Shown here piece after piece: positions 10,161 through 21,584 of a stretch of 64,000 nucleotides of DNA (its first letter is position 1; every line of letters begins with the position of its first letter). The stretch comes from Hemicentrotus pulcherrimus (taxonomy: Eukaryota > Echinodermata > Echinoidea > Camarodonta > Strongylocentrotidae). Below the pieces are notes generated by a model. The model did not search any database, was not told where the DNA came from, and was given only the letters and a program-made list of their open reading frames with translations. The translations under genes were made by a program, and so were the position numbers. The stretch covers positions 181,574-245,573 of the forward strand of contig BEXV01000353.1 in the NCBI GenBank assembly GCA_003118195.1, read 5' to 3'.

Positions 10161-12972
10161 GTACAAAAATATGCTGTTGACTGCTGTAATGTTGTGTTAT
10201 AAGTACAACTTCAAAATTACCCAACATGATCTAGTATAATTTCTCTTTCTACCCTCCTCCTCGCTCTCTCTTTCTCTACCCCTCTCATTCTTCATTGCTG
10301 TCTTTCTCAACCTCTTGTTTCTCTTCTCTCTCCCATCACCATCTTTCAATCTCTCTTGTCCCTTGCAAAATCTCATCGTCTTTCTTCCTCTAGCAGTTTA
10401 ATTCTTTACATATATTCATGTTTTCTTTAAAAAGCAGGGTAGTCCTTCTCTTTCTCAAATCTCTTCGCCCTCTCTCCCATTTCTATCCTTTTGGAAACTC
10501 ATCTCTAATTGTCTTGTTAGTTTATCTAGATTCCTTTTTTCCTCTCCACAAACATTTCCCCACATCTTTCCTTTCCTCTCCTTATTTGAAAATTAATAAT
10601 AAACCCCTTGTCATGAAAAAAAAAAAAGATTTGTTTTTCCCTGTCAAATGTTGAGATAAATGAGGCTTCAATACAAAATACACAACCATTATTGTATATC
10701 AAAGTTACACAGAATTTATCCAGTCAACTGCATACAGATAAGCTGAAACATAAACGTACTGATCAGCTATCAGTTTCATGATTTTGTACAAGTAATCGAT
10801 GCGATATTCTGCACAATTGATATCACAGATGTCTTTAAATATGTTTTGCTTCAATCAGCATAATCATACTATGCCTTTATAATGGTACAATGATGATTCA
10901 TCATCTATGGCAGTCCTTTTCAAAGATGCACATAACACATTACATGTATACACAACAATACATTTTCTGAACTTTTTTTCTTCACAAGGACAAAAGGAAG
11001 GACTAGGCAAATGAAAATAATGCCAACACAGTAACTAGACAGTAAAATGAGTAAGAACTCTAAATTATCACATTGTAGTGAATAATGCCTAAAGATGATA
11101 GACATATTACTAATTCTATTCATATTCATGGACTGTTTATGGACGGTATTGTATTCACCGGTTCTGTGTGATTCACGTGAAAGAGCTGATGCTATGTCAG
11201 GCATAAAAACATCCTACACCATCTCAAAAAGTGATATAAATTCAATCTCATGAACAAGCATGAAATTAGATTGAAATTAGACTTAATACCACGATAAATC
11301 ATACAGTGTGTAAGTTTTATTTCTAAATAAGATAAAACTTTGTTTGTCTACACATACATGTACTCTTTTGACTTAGCAATCAAGCTTGATAATACCAACA
11401 AAGATAGAGATCTTTATTACCCTTGCCACTTCTGGTCTAGACCCTGTAAAAAAGGTAGGTAGTACATGTACATGTATGATTTAAAAGAACATCTTCCTAC
11501 CTAAAATCTCTTTTAATACAGTTTTCAGAATACCACCCATGTTTCATACGGTCAATATCCCCTTTGAATTGATTACCGGTACATACAACTTTTAAATGTG
11601 AAGGGTAGTTGCCATATAAACACAAACTAAGCTTTTACACTGTGCGCAGGTGGTATTTGATACTGGAGCGATATGCCATGAATGGAAAGTAAATTTGATA
11701 ATTTTTGCAAGAAATCAAACTCTACATCTACATGTAAAGCCATTATTTTGTTACTTCTTTGAAGTCTGACAATCAAGGAATTGGTAAATATGAACAATAT
11801 AAGATATAAAGAAGAGAAACACTTTGAAAATGATCTCCTAAAGCACACTAAAACTCATTGAAGCATCATTCATCACTTATTCAATCATGGTGTGATTAGG
11901 TGACATGAAATTTGGACTGTTTGATCATTATATGACAATTCTTTCCTTTGCTTGTTTCAAAGTATGAAATAAATCAAATTGGATCATGGCAGGTAGGATT
12001 GGCCATTTTATCCTTTTTGTTGTTGTTTAAATCACAATTTAAATCAGTGATTTAAATCAAAATAACAATTTAAAGATACATTTAAATCACTGATTTTATC
12101 GGCCTTGGCTTTTGCTTGGCCAGCCCTAACTACTTCCAACTACCGTACTTCTTTTGCTATCTCTCATTGATAAAATTGGAACTAAATCCTAATCTTAAAA
12201 AACAAACATTTTCCATGGAAAGGAAACAAATGCAAGCTGTAAGGACAAGACCATTATTGGTTCGTGCCTTCCTTAAATGACACCTGTATTATTCTGAAAA
12301 CTAAAAGAATTTGCAAGACAAAATTACTGTTTGTTAAACTACATATTTGTAATATACTACGTCTATAAAAATTAAAAAATTATAAACCAACACCAGAAAA
12401 CAGAAAAGTTGCTTACAGCTGAGAGCCAGAAAATATGACAATGGCACTCACCTATATCAAATTAAATCTTTTCTCTTTTTTTGCAACACAAGGTAGATAA
12501 GTATTAGCGAAAGGTAGTGGTACGTAAAGAAAAGCCCAGAATGTAAAATGCATAATTGTTGAAAATCATAATTTTTATTGCATAAAGTGGAGCCATATCA
12601 TGTGGCCCTGGAGCTAAGAAATACCTCTGCTATATGGATTAGGCTAAATATGATCAATGCTACTAATCATATACCTGTAGATCAAGGTACAATTCTCAAT
12701 ACACTCGTATCACCAACAATCATGCCTTGTACATTCTGAATGCATGTTTACATGCCACTGCATTTGCTAAGCTAGCTAGCGCTATACTGTATTCCATTCT
12801 TTCATTCTTCCTTCCATCTCGTTCACAATCAGCTTAATTGTAAATTGTAATTAGAAAGAATACTGAATTATGATGACTGGTGCACCCTCCTCTGGATGTA
12901 TGTCATGAAATTCCTGAGGTCAAAGTTAACAGAGATACAGGTCATTTGGGGAGCACTGTAGTTGAATCATGA
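10161..12972. other. Convergent intergenic region between GAS8 and GCSH
   Basis: No gene seen. A pyrimidine-rich strand bias (TCTCTTTC) covers 10240-10560. An AT-rich repeat with inverted TTTAAATCA/TGATTTAAA motifs lies at 12027-12100. The GCSH 3' UTR should occupy the right end: the nearest minus-strand AATAAA reads TTTATT at 12574-12579. Confidence 0.5.
12574..12579 (-). terminator. Candidate polyadenylation signal for GCSH
   Basis: TTTATT on the + strand, AATAAA on the gene strand, about 395 b after the GCSH stop. Other TTTATT hexamers occur further on, so this is only the nearest candidate. Confidence 0.35.
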
Positions 12973-13070
12973 TCATTCATCCAAATCCTCGACAAATTTG
13001 TTGTATTGTTCCTCAGTCATGAGATCATCAATCTCTGATGGGTTGCTCAGCTTTATCTTAATTATCCAAC
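12973..13070 (-). CDS. GCSH: GCSH exon 5, residues 142-173 and stop
   Basis: After CTTTTAG, encodes [20 protein letters not shown] then [12 protein letters not shown] and TGA. The GW-I/L-KI and NPSE-DDLM motifs are family hallmarks. Confidence 0.96.
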
Positions 13071-16000
13071 CTAAAAGAAGAAAACAATCCAGTCAATCAC
13101 ATATTTTACAAGCTAAATATTATTCTCTTTAAAAAAAAATGAAAGAATATGTACAGTATGGTGATTGGAACATGTGGTATAGTAAAGGAAATATATATAA
13201 TTTGCATGGCCTATAGGTAATGCAGGTCTTTCAGTCCAAGGAGGCCAAAGCCAGACCAAGGTGAGGCGATATCAAGCTTGTCACAACACTGACCCCTATT
13301 TCAGGCTGATCATTAATGTTTTAAATTCATAGTACAGTTCATGATAGTGGTGAAATGAGCAACAACAACAAAAGTGAAATGTAGGAAGACTTAAAACACC
13401 CCACAATTTTTATTTTAGTGTCAATATGACTATAATACATAATCACAAGTTAGGAAGACTTCAGATGTGTAAATTTACATATTGCATGCTATTGTGATTT
13501 TCAGATTTCTTCAAAAATTTGATAACATTAGAATCTTACAGGGTGTGGAGGGCTAAGAGAGAAACATTGACAATCAAATTCAAACAAAGCTGGAAATACA
13601 AATAGCATATTGATAACCAGCTCCTCTTGATGGTACACCATGAAGATTTGGGTCGGTAATAAAAGTGTGACATTTCCATCAAAATCTGTCAAGAATTTAC
13701 TAGACATCTAGTACATGTATGATTTCATATAAGCAGCTCTCTTAGGTTGGCAATAATTTAAAGAATTTATGATTTATGATTTATAACAAAGTCAGTGTGA
13801 ATAAGTCTGACATCCTAATTATTCACATGACATAACGGTACAAAGAGCTGCATTGTGTCTGTTACACAGAGAGCAAGATATTTGTTAACCTGTATCAATG
13901 TTACAGCATCTAAAATTTTAGGATGACATAACAGTGGCAAACATTTCTCAAATCATAGTGTTTTTTTAAGATTCTCACCTTCTCCAAATGGATCCTGATT
14001 GACCAAGGATGGCGTAGTTTCTAGTATTGAATTGATCTCTATGACCTCTCCAGTAGCAGGAGAGAAGAGATCACTCGCTGCCTTCACACTCTCTAAAGCT
14101 CCAAAATCACCTGAGAATACAAACAGAACAAGACTATATTCATTTAAAGAGAAGGTTGAGTTCTGGGAAGAGGTAAAAAATAATTTGTGAGCGTAATCAT
14201 TGTTATTATGCAAGGGTGGAAGAACATCAGATTAATGATGTTCCTTGAAAAGCATGGCTCTTCAAATGCCTTCATATTCTAAATATGACATAAAATACGT
14301 AAAAATCGGGGGGGGGGATTTTTTTGCCATGTGCTCGTGTTGTCCCATGTACATCATTCTGTGTACAGTGCTTGTAACTTTGCCAAGATTTGGCCAAATT
14401 TCTTATCATTTTGATAATTCCAGAACCTTGCAATACACACGAATAGATGATCAACCATTTCTGATAGATTCCACACAGTTTCTTTAACAATGCAATCCCA
14501 TGACCAGAACTCAACTTTATCTTTAACAAGTCTGAAAGGTATATTAGTAATGTAAAAACAGATAATTTCACTTATGCAGGAAACTTTGGCAAATTTCTGG
14601 AGTGGTTCGGATGCACTGAAGTTTCATGCTGGAAATAACAGAACAACACATGCCCACTTCTTCCATATAATAAACACAATTTTTCATGATGCCATAGATG
14701 ACAAATTATACATTACATTTACAGATCAAAGGTATAACCAAAAGGATCAGAACGCAGAACATATGAACTTCATGAAAAGACATGGACAGAAAGGAAAATG
14801 AGTTGGCATATTCAAAACAAATTCTTAACTTAACATGATATTGATGATATTCTATCATAAAAAGCTATTCTTGAAAACAATCAATTCTCTATCTGAATTA
14901 TACTTACCATCTTGTTCCAAACTGTCTCCAACTTCTGGCAACTGCACATACACAATATCACCAAGTTTTTCCTAAAAGAAAGAATAACAATGACAATTCA
15001 GTGTACACACACATAAAAATTGGCCAAGCCTATCAAAGCTAATCTTGAACTCTGGTATGAAAATCTTTTTATTTATTCTGGATTGTTTATCCTGCAGTAG
15101 ATTGGTTGTTTGAACCAGTGAAATAAAAACAAACACACACAAACTTACTGGGCATCATCTTCGTTCAAAAAAAAAAACACAACCACCATTAGCAAATAGT
15201 GAACTGTGTTAAAGGTAAAGACCAGTATAGGAAACGCCCTAATTTCAAAAAATGAAATGGAAGCTCTTATTACCAATCGTGTGAAAGAATATGTTTTGAC
15301 TAATACATGATAAAAATTTTGCCGGGAAACCGCCTTCTAATTGATATATTTGGTAAATTAGTTTATCCATGGTCTGTGAGAGATAAACGCACGTGTCGCG
15401 CACATGTGCGTATAGTCCCATATACATCTTTCTGTGTACAGTGCTTGTAACTTTACGAAGACTGTGCCAAATTTCTCATAATTTTGATGATTTCCGAACC
15501 TTACAGTACACACCAATACTTATATGCTAGATGATCAACCTTTTCTGATCGATTCCACCACGTTTCTTTCACAATGCAATCGCATGACCATAACTAGTCT
15601 TTACCTTTAAGCACATGGTGTCAAGCCTACTTACCCTATCTTGCTATGCTCATTACTCAGCCCCTATACTTTTTCCACCAAATTGTTTGGCACATACAGT
15701 GGGATTTTTGTTGGATTCTTCAAGAATTTATTTTCCATCATTGCCAGTTTGCCACAACTCAAGCTTGTCTTTAAGGCTATGGAGAGCTAATAATCTTATA
15801 TATCCTTACATCAGAAATACCTGAAATCATCAAGCAGGATTTAGAAGCATCCTGTTATGAAAATGGCAACTGCTGTGCTGCCCTTGTTGATTCCCCACTG
15901 GCTTTTAACCTCAAAATTTTAGTTTCTTTTTAACCTAACTCTACTCATTGTGAAATGAAGGCCTACATTCTAGGTTTTCTCTTATTCACTTGATGGATCC

Positions 16001-18102
16001 CCAATCATCGCTCATCTCAATGTGGCTCTTGTAGTTCTAAGTGAGTCTTTGATGGGATTGTAGTGCTGTAGTCAAACGTTTAACCGTCCGGTATCCCATG
16101 GCGGATTCCGTTTTCAATTGGACGGTTTCGTTTTCACATTTTTTGTTTGTTTTTTTTGTTTTAAGTTTCGATTTATGCCCCTCCACCTGGCAATGTCTCT
16201 GAGCTCAGTAATCGGTGTGTTGACTCACCACTCTGAAACTAGAACGACAATCCAATTTGTCTGTCATCTTGGTTTGAAAGTAATCTTTGTAATAGATCTC
16301 AATATGTAGTTTATAATAATAATTCATCCAATTTTACACACGGTGTACCACAAGGTTCTATCCTAGGTCCTGTACACATTCTTTTAAAAACGACATTGTT
16401 ACTATTATTTGTGACAAGTTCACAAGCACAAATCGGCGCCTTCAACTGCACCTCACAGTTAAATGAAAGTCCTACCCACTTTTTCAATCGTACCTGGCTT
16501 GCTGCCGACAGAGTCGGAAATTTTTTTTTTTTAAATTTTTTTTTTACCGGTAAATCGTTTAACCGAATACCATCCGGTTTTGACTGGCGGTTAAACGGAA
16601 TTGGCGGTTAAACGGAATTGGAGATATCCGTGATGTTACAGCACTAATCTCTGCAAGGTACACAGTATCTCCCCTGACAGTGCTCCTTTCCTCACCCTTC
16701 ATCCCTTTTTTTCTCTACTTCAGCCCTGTTCAGGCTTCATTACCTGTGCATAGTGTGTGATTCCTATAGTTCCATTCCCTCCTTCTGTTGTGACCCATTC
16801 ATGGTCTTTGCTGAACTTCTTTTCTGAAAGGGAAATGCATACAAGATTCTCATTGATTCAGATTTTGTTTACCGGATAACTGTCTGGCAATGTAGGCAGG
16901 TTGACTTCTATAACAGCAGTTTTGCTCAATGTGTATCTCCTTTGTGCACTACAACAATCTAGATTCTTATGCAGGGAAAGATAAGTTCTGGTAATTAACT
17001 GACAAAGAAATAAACATAACTTTTCCTAATCTCCTCAGTACAAGTATAGACATGAGAAATGTAACTTGCAATGTGATATATTATATTATTCTTTCTGAAT
17101 ATGAGCAAATAAAAACTGTATGTAAATTTTTAAAATAAATTTCTTGATCTTCTTATGATAGAATTAGAAGATCAAGAAATTGATTTTTTGAATTTATATA
17201 GGCCTAGATTTCTACAGTTTTTATTTGCTCATAATAGTATTTGCTTTCTGTATCACATTGCAAGTTACATTTCTCATGTCTATACTTGGATTGAGGAGAT
17301 TAGGAAAAGTTATATTTATTTCTTTGTCAGTCAATTACCATCTTCTAATTCTTTCATTCACTTTATTCAACATTTTGTTTCTAGTACATGATATTGATAT
17401 TAATTATTAGTATAATCATAAAATAGTTTAATAATAGCACACATCGCATCACAATGTAATCTCTCATAGTTTGAACCCCTAACAAGTAACATGGATAATA
17501 AATGAATATATATCCATCTACCAACCATAGGCAGCGAAGACGGCAGTCTCGGAGTCTGTGCTTAATTACAGACCCATGCCATGCCCGTCCGGCCCATGCA
17601 AAAGATGGACTTTATTGACTAATTTAATTGTAAAATCATGAATGAAAAGAATTAGATCTAGAATATTTAAAAACTAAAACACAGATCAAGATTATCAATG
17701 AAGGGAAATTCGTTCATGAAAATGTACATGACTGCTGACCAAGGTTTATTTTAGCACACGAAAATTATTTCTCAAAACACCCAAAGCTAGGCAATCCGAC
17801 CTAGATCGAGACACACCCACTCACTGTCCACTCTCACTGATGATGCAGCGCATGCAGCCATTTGTTTTCATACGGCTTACGCAGAATTCAACGCATGGGC
17901 ACACACTGAACCACAACAAGCACATTGTAAATAAAAATGTTGCATTTTTCTCACCACTATTTAAGGCAGCACTTATTGTCACCGGTCTTGAAAATGTGAA
18001 TGTTGAATGCAAAGGTTTAGACAGAGATCGACACTTTTCCAACACACGAAAAGTCGGTCTCAGTTGAGAGGAGAGACATCGTGTCAATGCAGTGAGAGCC
18101 AT
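12973..18102 (-). CDS. GCSH: Glycine cleavage system H protein, mitochondrial, complete gene, 5 exons
   Basis: H protein shuttles the aminomethyl group on a lipoyl arm between the P, T and L proteins of the mitochondrial glycine cleavage complex; it also serves in lipoate transfer to other enzymes. Coding exons in transcript order: 18102-17955, 16823-16744, 14971-14908, 14110-13979, 13070-12973. Phases close to exactly 173 codons plus TGA, the human length. Residues 1-49 are an Arg/Ser/Thr-rich, acid-poor presequence ([18 protein letters not shown]). The mature part begins near [20 protein letters not shown], then YVQLPEVGD, then the lipoylation motif [10 protein letters not shown] with Lys107, and ends in [23 protein letters not shown]. 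There are no breaks. The gene lies tail to tail with GAS8. Its introns 1 and 2 are loaded with mobile elements. Confidence 0.97.
13979..14110 (-). CDS. GCSH: GCSH exon 4 with lipoyl-lysine motif, residues 98-141
   Basis: Encodes [20 protein letters not shown] and onward to LVNQDPFGE. Lys107 in ESVKA is the lipoylated residue in this family. The adjoining S-P-x-x-G-E-V hairpin is also conserved. Confidence 0.97.
14290..14530. mobile_element. Degenerate relative of the TTAA-flanked MITE (GCSH intron 3)
   Basis: From about 14325 to 14525 the text parallels 15400-15607: TTCTGTGTACAGTGCTTGTA, then GATGATCAACC and ACAATGCAATC-CATGACCA. The right end (CTTTATCTTTAA) is a worn version of the other copy's terminus. 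A poly-G run lies at 14308-14316. Confidence 0.75.
14908..14971 (-). CDS. GCSH: GCSH exon 3, residues 77-97
   Basis: A 64 b exon encoding [21 protein letters not shown] plus one base. The acceptor TTTTAG and donor GTAAGT flank it. The L-P-E-V-G motif is invariant in H proteins. Confidence 0.94.
15209..15610. mobile_element. Non-autonomous DNA transposon (MITE) flanked by TTAA (GCSH intron 2)
   Basis: TTAA at 15209-15212 and 15607-15610 bracket 394 b. Its ends are inverted repeats: AGGTAAAGACCAGT on the left and ACTAGTCTTTACCT on the right. A TTAA target duplication is the hallmark of piggyBac-type transposition; the terminal sequence itself is not one I recognise. No coding capacity. Confidence 0.8.
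16061..16646. mobile_element. Terminal-inverted-repeat element with GGTTAAAC motifs (GCSH intron 2)
   Basis: TAGTGCTGTA at 16061-16070 is repeated inverted as TACAGCACTA at 16637-16646. Both subterminal regions carry CGTTTAACCG and TCCGGT text. A 17 b unit with CGGTTAAACGGAATTGG is directly doubled at about 16588-16621. The middle holds a reverse-transcriptase fragment, so the element is composite or was itself invaded. Confidence 0.7.
16270..16387 (+). pseudogene. Reverse-transcriptase fragment of a non-LTR retrotransposon
   Basis: One frame reads [20 protein letters not shown] and then [14 protein letters not shown]. This matches the region before and including the G-V-P-Q-G-S-x-L-G-P motif of Jockey/CR1-type reverse transcriptases. 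Only about 39 codons remain, with no polymerase active site. Confidence 0.8.
16744..16823 (-). CDS. GCSH: GCSH exon 2, residues 50-76
   Basis: After CCCTTTCAG on the gene strand, encodes [11 protein letters not shown] and [16 protein letters not shown]. The HEWV...GTIGIT text starts the H-protein fold. Ends in phase 0 before GTAATG. Confidence 0.95.
16989..17340. mobile_element. Foldback (long inverted repeat) in GCSH intron 1
   Basis: The left arm (16989-17153) and right arm (17166-17340) are inverted copies with a ~12 b centre. Matching text includes TGACAAAGAAATAAA, AACTTTTCCTAATCTCCTCA, AGACATGAGAAATGTAACTT and TTTCTTGATCTTCT. The right arm has a few insertions, so the copy is not brand new. 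No ORF. In the pre-mRNA it would form a long hairpin. Confidence 0.85.
17955..18102 (-). CDS. GCSH: GCSH exon 1: mitochondrial presequence, residues 1-49
   Basis: The ATG at 18102-18100 opens a basic, hydroxylated N-terminus (Arg8, Arg15, Arg19, Lys23, Arg25, Lys29, Arg39; only one acidic residue). It ends one base into codon 50 before GTGAGA. Presequence function is inferred from composition and position. Confidence 0.92.
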
Positions 18103-18588
18103 TTCGGAGAATCAATTTCACGCAGTGGAAAGGTTGTTAACCTTATTTTATAACCGCTTCACATAAACCGTCCAACTCCTGTTCTAACTGGCCGTCAGGA
18201 GACGAGGCGAGGCGGAGGGTATAGGAGGTCATGGGGATTGAAATGGATGTCATAGCACCACGGTTAGTGAGTTTCATAGGTAGCTAGCACCATTGATCCG
18301 ATCTACCATAGATAGGAGGCGCTCATCAAAGAACAATAATACTTTCTCGATATGTAATCCTAATTAATCTCTGGGGTTTGTTTGCATAGGGAAATGTTAA
18401 GTTTCATTAACACAGACGTTGTGTGTCGATCCGCAATTACAATTATATTTCATAAATCTTATTTATATTGGACAATATAAGGACATTCATGGTAGTTAGT
18501 GCTTTTTGAATATTTTTCGTTAAATCTGAAGGCAAAAGAGAAGGCTTTATATTATTAAGTATGTCCGGACACCCGCCACCGCCCCCCC
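18103..18588. promoter_or_regulatory. GCSH upstream flank, probable promoter region
   Basis: This is the sequence 5' of the GCSH start on the gene strand. A moderately GC-rich patch (GGAGACGAGGCGAGGCGGAG) lies at about 18196-18216, within 120 b of the start codon; no clear TATA box. It ends in a C run at the first assembly gap. The promoter role is inferred from position only. Confidence 0.35.
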
Positions 18589-18823
18589 NNNNNNNNNNNN
18601 NNNNNNNNNNNNNNNNNNNNNNNNNNNNNNNNNNNNNNNNNNNNNNNNNNNNNNNNNNNNNNNNNNNNNNNNNNNNNNNNNNNNNNNNNNNNNNNNNNNN
18701 NNNNNNNNNNNNNNNNNNNNNNNNNNNNNNNNNNNNNNNNNNNNNNNNNNNNNNNNNNNNNNNNNNNNNNNNNNNNNNNNNNNNNNNNNNNNNNNNNNNN
18801 NNNNNNNNNNNNNNNNNNNNNNN
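18589..18823. other. Assembly gap (235 N) bordered by poly-C
   Basis: Ns are preceded by CCCCCCC and followed by eleven C and (AC)n. Frames crossing it are meaningless. Confidence 0.99.
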
Positions 18824-18847
18824 CCCCCCCCCCCACACACACACCCC

Positions 18848-19715
18848 TAAAGTGCAAGTGTCCCTTTTACATAGGAAAAGTGCCCAGTTTTACTTAAGTG
18901 CCCCTTTTTATTTCTAATTGAGTGCCCGTTCTTAATATTACCACCTCTGATAAGAGCCGCCTTGCATTTGTGATATTTGCCCCTATTCAAATCTGAGAGG
19001 TGCCCCTTTTACTCTAAAGAGTGCCATTGTCCTGTGTAATAAGTGCCCGTTCCCCTCCTGATAAGTGTCATTTTCACCGTTTGACACGTGCCCCCTTTTT
19101 TATTTTAAATAAGTGCTCTTTTTCCTTCAGATAAATGCCCCTTTTCTTTTTCATAAGAGCCCCTTCGCTTTCTCATAAATGCCCCTTCTCACACCTCTGA
19201 TAAATACCTTTATCAAAATCTGATAATGTGCCCCTTTTCCTTCGACAAGTCCCCTTTTTCCTTTGTAATAAGTGCCCCTTTCTAATCTCACATGTGCCCC
19301 TATTCACCTCAGGTAAGCGCCCTTTTCAGTGGTGCCCCTTTACCTGATAAGTGCCTCTTCACCTCTTATCATTGCCTCTTTTCAAATCTGAGAAGTGCCC
19401 CTTATATTTTGACGAATTCCTCTTTTCCTTTGCCCCCTTTCTTATAAGTGCCCTTTTTCATCTCCAGTGAGTGCCCTTATTCAAATCTGACTTTCCAATA
19501 AGGGCAATTTTTTCTGATAATTACCTCTATTTCTTTTAAGTAATAAGAGCCCCTTAACTCGTTCTCACCAGTGCCTTTTTCATCGGGGGCGAGAAGAGCC
19601 CTATTTTCACCTCTGATAATTTCCTTTTATACTTCGACACGTGCTCCTTTTCATTTCTAATAAGTGTTCTTCTCCCTTTGGATAAGTATCCCCTTTTCCT
19701 TTCTATTCACCATAA
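18848..19715. repeat. Degenerate minisatellite, unit about 22 b, AAGTGCCCCTTTT-type
   Basis: The phrase (GAT)AAGTGCCCCTTTTNNNYYTCT recurs every ~20-30 b for about 870 b, with many point changes and small indels. Examples begin at about 18850, 18895, 18912, 19044, 19127, 19268 and 19386. Strand composition is strongly biased (few G outside GTGCC). No ORF spans it. Confidence 0.85.
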
Positions 19716-19822
19716 GTTAATGTTCCTTATTGATCTGTTAGAACCTACGAGATAAATCAGGATCTCTATGCATTGACTCAAGAGCGCCATCATACTCCCC
19801 GATACGATATGATGCTCCTCAG

Positions 19823-20012
19823 CAGGCGTTGTGGCGTGCGCCTGTAATCCAGCTAAAAAGTGGAAGTTACAAACTGATTCAGCTGAGGACACAGGTTCGA
19901 AACTGAGTCACGTCTTTCGGATGGTGAAGTTTAAAGGTCGGTCCCCAGACGTAAATAATCAAACCTGATTGATACACGTCTGTAAAAACCCTATACACAC
20001 ACACACACACTC
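19823..20012 (+). mobile_element. SINE with a 7SL/Alu-like pol III head
   Basis: The head GTGGCGTGCGCCTGTAATCC-AGCT (from 19831) resembles the 5' Alu domain of SRP (7SL) RNA, including its A-box region. A B-box-like GGTTCGAAACT lies at 19894-19904, about as far downstream as in Alu. The body (CTTTCGGATGG, GTAAAAACCC) leads into (AC)n at 19995-20010, a plausible tail. A tRNA origin is the alternative; SINE identity is fairly likely, the 7SL link less so. Confidence 0.6.
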
Positions 20013-20174
20013 CTCTTCCGTGGCTGCGCGGTAGGCCTATACTAGAAGCATGCACATCGAATGCTATATGTGTCCACTGTTGTATCTAACCCTAACCTGG
20101 TCCTAAAACACAGTTTTAACGTTAGCATTATCTTCTCATACATGAACCAACATGTTACCAGTACCAGCGCCAAC

Positions 20175-20585
20175 ATTATTATTATCATCAGCATCATCAT
20201 CACCGCCACCTATACTTTACTATTATCACCAACACCACCATCACCATCACTAGCAACATCACATGAATTAACACCATCAACATCATTACCACCAACATTT
20301 TGATCATCATCACCAACACCATCATAATTATCACCAACATCATCATCACCACCATTATCACTATACAATCAAGACGTACCGACACTATCACCATCATTAT
20401 CACCATCAACACAACAACTGCCACTACTATTTTCATCACCTCATCACCACTCCAACTGTCAACATTTCCATCACTACCACCACCACCACCACCACCACCA
20501 TCATCACCACCATAAACACCATCACCCTTTTTACCACCACCACCACCACCATCATCACCACCGTCACCAACACTACCACCACTAG
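20175..20585. repeat. Trinucleotide tract, mostly CAT/CAC/ATT repeats
   Basis: About 410 b of degenerate ATC, ACC and CAC units, with a pure (CAC)n core near 20476-20500 and another near 20534-20550. Long open frames on both strands here (poly-Gly/Val or Ile/Thr) are repeat artefacts. Confidence 0.9.
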
Positions 20586-21545
20586 CATTTATGATGGAGC
20601 AGGTGACCACACCCCGGGACGGCCAATGCACTTCGTATCAATAAAAAAAGTATACCCAACATTGGCAGATTCCCAGTTAAAAGTTGTAACATGTATGACC
20701 TTAAATCATATTTTATTCTTAAAGAGCATCTATTGTTCTGTCTAATGATATCCTATTCATAAAACTCTGCTACCTCGGATGACTTAGCAGCAGCCTTTTC
20801 AAGAGGTGTTGTCAAAATCCTTTATACCAAAAAGTTTGGGCTGAAGCAATGCATATGGGTCAAAAGCCCATATACCGTTGTTATTTCAGTTAAAAATAAT
20901 TGCTGACATATTAATTCGCATTGATTTTGTGCATTAGAATAGATAGAAGAAAAAATAGTTGCACCTCAGACTTAGGAAAAGGCATATTTACAAGCAAAAT
21001 TCCTGGTATACCCTTTGTTGTGATGACACAATATTGGCTTCTCTTGCATTCCTTGTTTATAGTAAGCCTAATTTATTGTAATTGTGTCATTAAAAATGGG
21101 GAAATTGTTTAATAACATGGATGCTATTTACCTAGCTTCATTAAATTCATCCGTCATTATCTTTGATAGTCATCATAATTTATGACTTTCTTTCTTGCAT
21201 TTACTTGATATTTGAGGTTAGAAATCCTCCAAATTTTACTGTGGTGTTCGAGACAAATACCTAATGCACTTTTCACACGTGAAATGGTGCAATGGACAAG
21301 TGAGAAGTGAGAGACAAAGTTAACATGTGGATTGAAACAAAGTCCTGTGAACAATGAAGTAATGAATCAGGATTTAACTTTTAAAAGGATTTAAGACCAA
21401 AGTAACAAATGTATATGGCCTAAACCACATTTGGTGTACCATCAAAATTTGGTACAACGAGAATTTGACGGCATTAAAAAAACCCTGATGCTCAGTAATC
21501 CGTGGCAGAAATAATTACATGAATAGGATATCACCACCACCCCCC

Positions 21546-21584
<39 letters not shown>

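Noticed and set aside
18443..18917. Open frames across the first gap
   Set aside because: Mostly unknown residues from Ns with Gly/Pro from poly-C flanks.
20200..20631. Gly/Val/Met-rich 143-codon frame on the - strand
   Set aside because: Translation of the CAT/CAC trinucleotide tract.
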